From Spirometra erinaceieuropaei (lineage: Eukaryota > Platyhelminthes > Cestoda > Diphyllobothriidea > Diphyllobothriidae): a stretch of DNA of 64,000 nucleotides. Position numbers and translations under genes: made by a program. The stretch lies in NCBI GenBank assembly GCA_902702965.1, contig CACRXP010000139.1, positions 1,097,806 through 1,161,805 on the forward strand. The letters are read 5' to 3'. The notes under the pieces were generated by a model. The model ran no database searches, was not told where the DNA came from, and saw nothing but the letters and a program-made list of their open reading frames with translations. Of this stretch, positions 24,801-36,800 are shown in pieces. Each line of letters opens with the position of its first letter. Within the stretch, counting starts at the first letter, position 1.

Positions 24801-27800
24801 TAATATTGGCTGACTGGACGTTGAAACATTTGTAATAGACAGGTTGACTAAGTTGCGGATATGCAGTATAAAAAGCCACCGTAAGATCTGACATGCAAAC
24901 GAAGTATGAGGGACATATACAGTAGATGTGCTAACTCATGAAATGTCAACCAAAATTTTGAAATGCGTTTTCGTTTCGAAAAGATAAATGCAAGATTTTT
25001 ACTAAATGAGTACAAGAGCGATATTTCTGTTTAAGTATTCTCCAAAGTATATTTGAATTCATAAGGACATCGAGAAGCAGTAGGAAAAGATATAATATAA
25101 AGACATTCACTTTAGCAGTGTGCGGTCAAAAAGGAGTGCACCTATCATCTAACGTCCCGATGCATCCGAAATACAACTGAACATTACACACAATGGGCTT
25201 TTCCGCCATCCTATTATTTTTGTTGCAACCTACTAGTCGTTACAAATCAGGAACACTTAATAGTTTATTAATAAAAACAGACACAACACAATATACTTCG
25301 TCTTGCGTCACGTTTTGTCGCTCAGCGTAAACCGAACTCGAGCAAGATGACAGAAAGGCTAAATAAAATTGCGATAATTGGAAATAAGTAACTGTTTCAG
25401 CAAGAATATTCTTAAACCAGTGGGGAAAAACGACAAGCTGTATCATGCAAACCTTATACAACAATGGTCCCGTTTTTATACTGTGAATTATTTGTAACCC
25501 ACATTTATTAGGGGAATACTCTTTCAAAAGACCTGTCTTCGCAATATCGAAGCTGAAGGGAAATCGAAAATTGAAAACTATGCTTCAAAACTGAAAGTTC
25601 CTCTAGTTTTATAATAAGGGCGACTTTTCATTGCACAACGGTGACTTCGGTGATTATCTTATGCTATGCGAGTCGGCATTATGTAAACTTCCACTCAAAA
25701 GTTTCAAAATGTTTCTGACTGTGGTTTATATATTAGAAACTTATAATTGCCCCAACGGTATTCTGTGGCCTATTTTGAATATATTTTGTAAATCAACTCA
25801 TTTTTTAAGCGTATTTCTGATAAAGAGTTAATTATCAGAAGTCAATATTTTAATCTTTGACCCCCTTTTCTGTGTAGCTGCTGTCAAGCCTCTTACTGCC
25901 CTCATTTCATCTATAATTTTCCTGAAACCATGTCGTACATTGGTTGTCCTTTGCTTGACTTGATGGATTATAACTGAAAATCCTTTCATTACTCGAAGTA
26001 AGTCTTAACCAAATTCATGCCTTAACTGGGTTTCATGACAGCAGCTTTGGATCCGACATTATGAGAGCTCGATTTCATCCGCATTGACAGGTTAGATTCA
26101 ATTAGATTTAGGGTATTCTGTATAAATGGGGGAGTCAAAATGCAGTAATGTTAATGGGCTGGATGCTAACCAAATGATAGGCCGTGGGTTCATCCGTGTC
26201 CGTGGGTGCTGCGTAGACCTCGAGGGCGTACTCTCCTGGTTCCGGCAAGTAAGCATTCAGGACGGACATGGGAACACACGGGCCAGTGCCAGTGAGCACA
26301 GATACCCCTGTGGTGGGCAGAGAGGCCTCAATATCACGCAAGAGAATACAGTCTTCCATCTCCTCCGCTTTAACCGACACCGACCGAAGACGGGCCGTCA
26401 AACGCGGAATCTTGCCATCCTAGATAACACACAAAGATTAACTTAGTAGGATACCCAAATAAATGTTAAGAATACGAAGAGGTAAAACAATTTTTAAACG
26501 ATTCACCGCCCAAATCCTAGAAAACAAAGTCTTCAGAGATGTGTAACAAATTGCCGTTTTGCCCTTACAAGGCTAAAACTATGAAAAACGTCATTTTTAA
26601 AAAATAATTCGTGTTTTTTATTGTCGCGGAAGTCATCTATTTTATTTTCATCAGTGCCTACTATAATGCATAAGATCGCCTTTATAAGAATACGAAAGTA
26701 CAAGTAACATGTCATAAAATTGTCAGCGTTGAGGTTATAATTAATCCTTGTAAAGAATATATATTCCCAGAAGTATATGAGTACGTGTAAGTTTTAGGGA
26801 AGGAATTTATTATCAAATACAACTTAGTATTTTCAGATCCTCTTTAAGTTAATGAGGCCGGCATTCATTCGATGGAAAATCTAGCCTAGTGTCAATTTAA
26901 TTTCGTATCAAACGCCATTCACATAGGCGTCCGTTAGAAAAAGCCTTATATATTGCACTGCTGTCTAAACCTTCAGTCATTCGCTATAAGCGGTTTTGGT
27001 TTTGAGGCAGTATTTTACACAGCAAAAATAAAGATATGTAGGGGTTTGACAAATTTTTTCAGAAGGGTTGACTGCTTATAGTTCTTTATTTGTCCTTAGT
27101 CTCTTGTCATGGCAAAGCGGGATTTAGGCTTTCGCTGAATAGACATTCCAAGTTTGAACAAGAATATCTTTTCTACTTGCTTTAAACAGAACCAAAAATT
27201 TAACTTTTTAAGATTTGACATCCTAATAGGAGTACTGCTTTCTAAGTGTTCAAATAAAACTAGAAACAGTTTTAACGACTCACTGGTTCGCTGGCGATGA
27301 AGCGTAATTCCACGAAACCTTTTGGACTCTTAAGAAAGGGATGCAGTTGACGGGGCAAGGTTTCCAGACCATACTCAACGGCCTTTTCGGTCGGCCCATA
27401 ACTAGTCTGTGCGGTCGGCGGGAAGGGCAAGGCAACCGGACCTTCTCCACCCTTTGAGCTAACGCGATATTCACACACGTCAGAGAAGAGCTATATTTGA
27501 TTTTTGAACAAATTAATAAATTATAAGCATTGTAAGATAAACCAAGTAAGGACCAGTTAATTAGAACAAATACACCACTACATTGCTAGTATCTTTAGCA
27601 AAATGATTCAAAATCAAGGAAAAACTAAAAATTTATTTTATAACATTAGGTTCTTGCTCAAAACACATGGTGACATCAATTACCAGCACGCATCTAATGA
27701 AACTCTCCCACATAACCATGCAAATTACTTTTCATTCAAAGGCGTCCAAAGTTCATATATTTTTTCTCAGCTCTGACTGAGAACTTGGTATTTCGATTGA

Positions 27801-30800
27801 CTTTAAATCCTAGGGGATGTCGGCTTGAAACCTTAAAAGCACAATCTACCTCCAAGGCTGTCTTAATAAAAAAATTCTTACTTAGTGATTATTCGATAGG
27901 TGACTGCGCAAAACGAGCTTACCTGTTCACCTGTATGTCGGGTGTAGATGACAAGGTTATATTCGCCCTTCTTTGGTAAACGGAAGTGGAAGATAACGCA
28001 GGCTTCCTCTGGCGAAACCTCGTGGATGCCAAAGCGGGTCTGATTAGCTCCCTAGAAAGTTAAATTTTTAAATGTTGTAAAGGGTGGTGTTACGCATTCC
28101 CGGGAACTTTTCATTGTCCAGGTGGTTAAAATCCACAAAACGGAACTAGCCTATAAGACAAACCCACTTAATTTCCTGTTTTCAAAGATCCTTCTTAAAA
28201 GGTAAGATGTCTAACTGGTTATGAGGCAATATTTGATGGCTGCCACTGCCAATTTAAGTCTACGCGTGCCCACCATAGACATCACTTACCCTAAAAGATG
28301 GCTGGTGTGCTCGTTTAAAAACTGCTTTGGTGGAAATTGAGCCCACCTTAAGCAGGCCTACAATCAATGTCACTTTCGAATGAACCTGCCCGCTACACTA
28401 CACCCGACAACATCAGACAGCCGGCAACTGTTAAATCAAAATGGTCACGCTGGTTGCTCTTTGCTACCATTCTTTATATTGAGCGTTTGCTGCATTGGGG
28501 ACTACTAGGAAAGGCCGCTGTGCCATATTTTGATTGAAAAGCACAAACACCACAAGCAAGCTCTATTTCCTATGCGGTTTAGTCGGTCGGTAAATACTTC
28601 TCAAAGTTTCACTTTTTCTATCGATTTCTGTTTAGCCCGTCAAGTCACCCCCCTTCTGTCTGAATAGGCTCAACTTAGTGCTGCATTTTGTGTCCTTAGA
28701 TTTATTTGTGTCCTGATTGGTTTACTTTGATGAAGGAAACTAGCAGTTTTACCGTCAATACCGCAAACAAGTTAGGACAGGCTACGCCTCCTAAACACAC
28801 GACGACTTTAGAGAGCTGGTTTACATGTCGTAGATCATGCGATTTCGCAGCGCGAGTTTTGTTCTTTCGTTGAAGGATAATCAACAGACTTTTAAAAGGC
28901 AATCGTTTCTAAAGGCTCTACCTCATGCTCAATTCAGCCACAACCACTTAATGGTTCCTTTTTGTGCATCGAATTTTGCCTAATTCATTCTGATTTTACC
29001 CATATGTTATAAAAGGCAAGCAAGCTTATCACTCCCTGCCGATGGCTGCACGCATTATATTTTATTACAACTTTTTTTCCTGAATCACTTGGACGCAATT
29101 CACCTCTTTCTTCGCTCCGCACTTTTATAGAAGGCTTAATCACCTAAGGCCGGATTTAAGACTGCCAAATTTATGAGGCAATGTACACCATCTACATCTG
29201 AGCTGTCCTCTTTGCGATGGGCAGATGTTGCAGTACTGTTGTTTCGGTTTGTTTAGTCTTTCTAGAATGTCGCATGAATAGTAGCTGGAACGCTTAATAA
29301 GACAATACAAACGGTCACTTCTGATCGCCAATGATCTTAGTACGCAGAAAGCAGTCTATCTGTCCTACAGTCGTTACTTCAGTACTGCAGGTGGCCAGTA
29401 GCCGGACACGCCGGTATGAGTGCCAAACCATCGGTAGTCTAGTGGTGTACCATAGGTTAAATAAAGTGAATAAGCGCCTGAGTACTGAATTAAAAGGGGT
29501 GATGTGCACGAGAGGATCAAAATTGACTCCGGAAGGCGACCGAATGACTTCGTGAAGTCTTTATCAGTGCGTAGATTTGCAGATATCCTGGTGAATTCCG
29601 AGGTGCAGGGCATCCAATATCTATAGGTAAAGACCGCATGTACTGATTTGCAACCAAAAAGACCCTCACAATTTATCGCGGCTCCGAGCGAGTGTGAAGC
29701 TACAGTTGTCAAGGCGGTCTGTACTTCAATCTGGACGGAAACAATAGCGCCAACAAGGAGGCTATGATTCACACCAATGCAGAAACCGACAATAACTTCA
29801 ACCCGCCACATGTTCTCTTAGGTCAGAAGTCACTTAAGGGAGCTGAAAGATGGTGGCAGTTGTGATCATCATTCTGAATCATTAGATAAAAACGTATTCA
29901 TTAACAAATCGCCACCACGTCCGAGAAAACTGCTGATTATTGCGAATCACCCTGTAATCACATCCTTTGTCGTTAGAGTATGGCCTGTCTACACTTTGAG
30001 TTCGCAAACGTACGACGCCAGGTTTTTTGTTAGTACTGGCCAAGTTACATGTTTCAGTACTAAAGTGCTGGTCTCTGTTAACGGTTCGTCAGACCTGATG
30101 TCAATCAAGCATATTTTGGAAGGGATTGCGAAAATTCCCATAGCAATATTCAAAAGACCAGTTGGTGGGTATACGTTTGCTTCGATAAATCCTACTCCGG
30201 CCGGTATATTTAGGTGGGAACAGGGTAGAAGCAAAACATGCCAGTGACTACAGAAATCAATTTTCGTAACTCCAAAGCAGTCCACAGATTCTGCGCTTTT
30301 AAAGGTACTTGATGGATACCCACGCTTCAACACCTAGCTCGTGAAGGCAAAAGTACTCGCGAAGTTTAGCGGGGACTGAATTAAGAGAAACGAGTATCCA
30401 AACCATTGTTGGAAAGCGCTGCGACATAGTCGCATAGTTTTTACCACAGAAACCCTGAAAAGACGCCCTAAAAGAAAACTGGAAGATACCCTCGTAACGA
30501 GGGGAGAACCTGAGCGTCACGTACGTCAACGTGCAGCCATTCCTGGCACCCTGACCGAGAATGAAAGACAAGGATTCGGCAGCTACACGCAAACCATTGG
30601 AAGAAAACGCAAAGAAGCAAGGAGTTCTACGCTTCTTAAAAAGTGTGCATGAAGTGAAACCGCAATCACGGCCTTCAAAGGATCTAGGCCGGTACGTATA
30701 CAATTAATCTTATATGACACTTGATAAAACATCGCTTCCATTATCCTTTGGTCGCAGGTTTTGCATGCCTCGTCGAAAAGTTAGTGCGTTAGAATCAGAA

Positions 30801-33800
30801 ACTCAATTCGAGAACTTCTAGAACCGAACCTACGGTCCACTGCCAGCTTCCAGAGATAGTATCCAACATGTAAGATCAACACTAGTAATTTTCAGTTCTC
30901 AGTACCTTAATAAGGGACTAAGGGTTCGGGGATTGCTGACAGGCGTCGTTATAATGAACAGGTCGGATTGTACAGCGAAGACATAGTCCAAATTATCAGA
31001 CCGGAAGAATTTCAGGAAGGCAGACAAAGAAGATGATTGTACAGATGAAATAGAGGCAAAACTGACTGAATGCCCAAAAAGTCTCCAGGCAACGAGGTTT
31101 TATGAGCGATCGCAACCTCTTGCGACCAGTCCGCCCAAGTATTCCTTGACTGCATGGCCTACCTAAGATCCGTAAGCACACCCTGCCAGCCCGTCCGAAT
31201 TTTAAACATGCGAAACTCCCCGTATCATCTGATCTGGACAATACGCGTACTTCAACAGTTTTGTGCTCCCCCAACAAGGACAGAATCTGGTCCGGTGTTT
31301 AGCGCAAAGGTCAGAAAAATTTATCGTGCAGATCGCACCGAGGAGGAGCTTGGAAAGACTCAGGACTTGCTTCGCGAAAACGGGTATCCCGACAAGTTTA
31401 TCGCAAAGAATATTTCTGAGCGAGCGGAAAATCCACCACACTGACTGTCTAAAAGAAAACGCTGTTCTTCAAAGTTCTGTTTTTAAGAGGACGATTCGAC
31501 CGAACTCCTAAGAAGACTCTTTGCTCAACCTGTTTCCCGGTTGTGAGAGTTCGAAATCTATGTTTGACTAACCCTACTTTACGCCGAGAAATTAAGCATA
31601 GGTTGTCAACCCAAACCACATCAATATGCACCTGCTCGTTTACTTGCTCCTGCGGGCAGGTTATTTTAGTCGCACGAGTCGGCGCCTATAAAAGAGAAGA
31701 CGATAACTGCTCCCGGCATGGCTGGGAAAGGGCCAAACTAGGAACATAAACAGCGCCGTTCTCGCGCATGTTGTTGATCAAGGCCATCGAGTGATTTATA
31801 AGGCTCCATCTAGGTACCCTAAGCCACTGTGCCAGCGCGTGTTAGCAACAGCAGAAGTGCCCACCACCAGGCTACGAATACCGATCTTGTGCGCGCAGAA
31901 GAACCATGTTCAGGCTCCGCACCTACTTTGGTCAAAGGTCGACTAACCCTACACCTTTCCGCGCCCTCCCGCTCTCACCCCGTCCGTGGAATTTACTGCT
32001 ACTACCTCCCAGCCCCATATTTCCACACCCCGCCCGTGTTTAAAGACTCCTCTCATTACTGAAATGTTTTACCCCTACCCCATTCCCATATAAATATACT
32101 GGCTGGAGAATTTGTTGAACTTAAATGCTTGATCGCCAACTGGTCTTCTGAATATGTATAAGTCGTCATTCACTAAACTTAGCATTAACATGTATTTGGG
32201 TCATCTGTGATGCATAGTTGAGGTATCTGCGGTTATTATAGCGGTTATTATTAAGCTTGCATTTCAACCGCAAACCCAAACAATTACTAGGCTTCTCTGC
32301 CTTCGATAACCTAGCTGGCCAAAATAGCAGAAAATGATCCAATTCACGTGACTCAATTGTCAAAACCTCAGCTACCTCGATGATATTCGAACCCAGGAAA
32401 GCAAGGAAAAGGCGTGTGCACAGCCAACGCTTCAACCGTCTGAGCTGCGTCGCGGTTGGCTGGGCGAGCAAGATGACCCAAATGTAGTTAAGCGCATGGC
32501 TCCAGGTTGGGCCATTGCAACACAGGTGGTTAAAGCGTTGGCTGTATTCAAATTTTGTCCTTTCCGTCGTGGGTTTGAATCCCACCGAGGCAGCATATTT
32601 TGTCCGCAATATGGTCGAACGATCTATTCAAATCCGCTAAGAATATCTAGTCAAATGATCTATGCTGGTCATACGGGTAACTGTATGGTCAAAACGACTG
32701 TTAGTACCAATATTTAGAACGAGACTACTCTGAATACGCATATCCTGACAGTTCATCTTGGCGGGTCCAAACAGCTGCGTGAATATAAAGAAATACTCAG
32801 CTTCCTTCCAGACAAGGGTTTCAGCCTTGTAGTAATGTACAAAGGTGGATGATCCTTTGATGATTGTGTCAGTCTTCGCTGAAGTATTTCAAATAGAAGG
32901 CAGAAGAAGAAGAAAACGCGGAAGTGTAAGCCCATTGCACGAAATGATTTCAGATTATAAAAAAAACTAAATTTCCTTTCGAAGAAGAATTTCAGTCACT
33001 TGGGCCCTCTAGCACAAGCATTCCGAGACTTCGTGGTTTGTGCGGCATTCACGAACTTGCATTCCTGTACGCAATTGCTAACTGACTGGTCGAGGCAATT
33101 GGGCCAACGCGATGAATTGCCACCGCATGGCTTATGCAACACACCTGAAATCGAGGCTTCCAATCAAAGTACAATATTACGTGTAGGGGGTCTCGACTGT
33201 TTTCTCTAGCATTCCCCTCACGATTTAAATAAAGTATTCATGGGACAAAAGTGCTAGACAGGATTTCCTTGTTGCTACACGTTTTGTCTGTAGAATGATT
33301 GTTCAGTTCAGGTATGAAGGGGTATGGCCAACAAAATTCTCGTTACAACGATCACCTCATTTTCTGAATTCGAAAAGTATCGTTTCACTCAGTTGCACAA
33401 CATCGCGGTCTCTTTGTTCGCTATTTTGATGACATTTTCACAATAGCGGATGCTAAGCCTGATACAGACGACATACCTGAGTCAAGTCTTGCTGCGTGAA
33501 CATTACTGGGGAGTGTCCGTTCATTCTGAAAGCCCTCTAGAAACCATTCGTAAAAGCTTCTCACGCAAAAAAGGTAAACGCACAACAAGAACGTTTTTAT
33601 AGTTTTGTCTCAGTAAGTTGGAGTCGAAGTATGACCAGCAACCTAGCCAACTGATATGAAAGAATATCGCTTGCACATACGTTAGACAGAGAATTCGCCT
33701 TCTAGAGAAACGCAATATAGGAAAATGCTTTATCCAAAAGTTTATCATATGATAATTGGAGACTTTGAGCCTCCTACCACTGCCGAAAAACGATAAAGTT

Positions 33801-36800
33801 CAAACGCGTCCCAATAACAAACTTTACATACTCCCCGAACTCAGCACCACATAATTATTTCCCCTTTACTTTTCATGCCCAGACTTTCTCCAACGCTCTG
33901 TAATGTTCCTTGTTATAATTGATTTCCTCCTTCACTGAGCTACCCTGCTGGATATTACCATTCAGACCTCTTGATGAATAATTCAATAGGCCCGATTGAT
34001 GACCCGGACTTTTTGAGGATAGTGAAGAGACGATTCATCCTTTGCAATTAGAATAACAGTTTGTCTATAGCCTTGGTAAGTTCCTCCACAAGGACTGCAA
34101 CCATAACAGAAATTAGAAATCAGCTTCTTGTAGGTAAGTATGCAGAATAGGCGTTGAGCGTTTTCACACACACGTAGCAACGGCCAATGTTTCGATTAGG
34201 ATGCTAAGTAATTTTCTGACGAGCTAATAAATTATACAAGGGCGATACAAACGTAGCACGCCCGAGGAAGTGTGTTCAGTCCGTATTTGTTCACGCAGTT
34301 CCACCGTATGTCATTCCATGGACAGCAGACAGGTAGGAGTTCTAATTGCACGCTAATCGTTTTAGAAGTTTTAAATTAACTCAAAATTTGTTTTAGTCCG
34401 GCATGCAAGGTATTTCATTATAAGAAAACAAACCTGGAAGGCATCTTAACAGTAAACATTGTTATGTCTCCATGTACTGTTCTTTTAAAATAATTAAAAA
34501 TCCTAATAAGCAATATTAATCAGTCAACCCTTTTTGTTTATGGATCGCATCCAACTCCTATGACAGTTTTTACCCTTGTGTATTCTGGTTGAACCCTCAC
34601 TCACCACTGTCCTCCGGCCACCAGCCCATAAGGGCAAGTCCTCTCATTCATTTAGTCTAAAATAGGTAATTACTGTCAAGGCCAAATCAGAAGAAAATAC
34701 TGAAGTTTGCATGATTAACTTGTTGGTCATCAACACGATAGAACGCAAAACACTTAAAAATGAGGATATGCTGTGACAGAACTGTGTAGTTGTTTGCTAA
34801 ACGCCCCTCCTTTTTCAAAAAAACAAGCGGTAGATTAAGCTGTTGACGTACTTTTACTGATGAAGTGAGTTAACCTACCGTATTTACTCTCCTGAAGATA
34901 AAGAAGTTACCTCACTAGTCTGCAGTTACGGATATTTTGTATAATACGAAATTGTAAACTAGGAGCATTTAAGTAGTAGTCCCCACCGGACACCTCCAAA
35001 ACGACCTCATCTTAAAAAATGTCCATCATTCACAGACTGCTGCTTCATTGAACCCAAAGGAAATGGCTTATTGACACTAGAGTTAAAGGTTCCTAAGGTC
35101 ATAGTAAACTGCCAGATCGCAATTATAAGCATGATTCCACGTAAAAAGATCCTTACATCAGATACATTTAAATGACTTGTGCACCGCTAAAACTTGCTCT
35201 AAAGATCTATAATGCCTGCATCGCCTGAAAGAACCCAGCAACACATTCGTTATCACCCAAAACTCAAGTCAGTGGAATATTACGACGAAAAATAGCGACT
35301 CTCTAATGAGCGTCCGTTACTCTTTTCCGAGGGATGACTAATTCGTCGGAAGCTGATGTTAACGCTGGGGTTTGGAACAGCATTGCACTAAGCAATCGTG
35401 GTCTGTGGAAGGTTTAAAGAGAACGGTGAATAATAAAAAGCTACACCAAGGTAACACTTCCAGGGGTTTTCCGAGTATGGCATGACCGTTCAAGAGGAAT
35501 TGCCGACTAGATATGTATGACCAACAAAAGAATTGGAATTGTATTAATGAATAGCTGTGGAAAACGCGAACTTATTTGCGGTCGGGTAAGTGCCCATGGA
35601 ATGGAGGACAACAAAGACGACTCACCAATAGGCATTCAGTAAGAATGAACTGCTGGTAGTTGAGAATTGACCACTAAAATAACTTGAACGGGGAACCATT
35701 GAGATCCTAAAATTTTGTTCAGATTGGCAACGTTGGCCTTGAAAACCTTGTCTTTAACTGAAACACTTAGACTCACGAATGACATTTAATGGGTGGAGCG
35801 TTTGGGCAAGTGACAGCGCTATCCGATTATATGTAAATTGTCGTCTACCCCAACTTGGACACCTGTTCTGTTTGCCACAACTTCCTTCTTCCGCAGCCAA
35901 TCTTCTTCATGTCATTTTTCGAAAAAATGAACACCCACTCAGCAATAAATTTTCGTTACCCTCGTTATAATAAAACACGTGCGTTCAGAAAAAGATATGC
36001 GGAACTCATGGAATAAGGAACCATTGGCATGAAGTGTACATTCATGTTTGCGTTTTTTTGCTTTAATGTGACTGAGGCAAAGCAGCCATTTTTGCAAATT
36101 CAAAGGGTTTCCTAATTTGTCTATTTCATTCTCTGTTCCTAAAAAGCGCCTAGACTGCAAAATGCGTCAGTCGTTTTTGTTTCTTTTTGCTGTTTTCCTT
36201 ACAGTATTATCACACTGTTTTTTCTCTTCAGTGAGCTTCAAAGCCAGCGCCATGCCTGCAAAATAGACTGTTCATCCCCTTATTTTTCAGTTAAAGCAAC
36301 ATCTGAGCACACATCTGCGCAAATGTCATCGTTTGAAGAGAAGTCTGTGAAAACACAGAATCATCTCACACCTATATGCAGCTTCACAAGCGTACAGAGA
36401 ATCACGACAGCATCCAACCATCAATCTGTGTACACGGTCACAGAGAAACCCTATCCAACTACTGTATGGTCACGGGGCGATGTTCGTTTCTTAAAACGAA
36501 TTTGGTGGAAGGATTCTCTGGGAGGACTGATTTTGCGTGCAAATACAGGCGTGGCCGTGACTGTTTCGTCGAGAAAGCGTGGTAAATCTCTGCCAGCACG
36601 TACGCGAATGAACACGCAAAACGGTAGGGTGAATCATCGACATATTGAGGAATTTTAAGGGTTTTCTATTCGCCAGTTATGCGTGTACGTGCGTGGTATA
36701 GGGTGCTGTAGTTGCACATAATGAAAGCAAGTTGGTCAAGTTGGATATTTGGGTATGGAAAGCGGACTGGCAAGTGGGTTTGCGCCCGCAGTCTTCGGTT

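Larger units (their letters stand above)
22654..26170. other. Intron between exons G and H (3.5 kb)
   Basis: Contents, from the acceptor side: 64 nt of unique sequence, two SINE copies in tandem (22718-23228), a near-perfect inverted repeat (23291-23341), and the second copy of the ~187 bp dispersed repeat (24988-25173). The remainder is AT-rich without recognisable features. Confidence 0.75.

Noticed and set aside
30299..30703. 134-codon minus-strand frame, and plus-strand frames at 29.3-30.7 kb
   Set aside because: These could belong to the N-terminal part of the 31 kb Penelope-like relic, but no motif was convincing enough to extend that element.
32508..32600. Functional tRNA gene
   Set aside because: A and B boxes are present, but the anticodon stem and acceptor stem do not pair by eye, and the same block recurs in SINE relics.
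36323..36658. 111-codon plus-strand open frame
   Set aside because: No recognised motif, no splice context, and within an intron of the opposite-strand gene.
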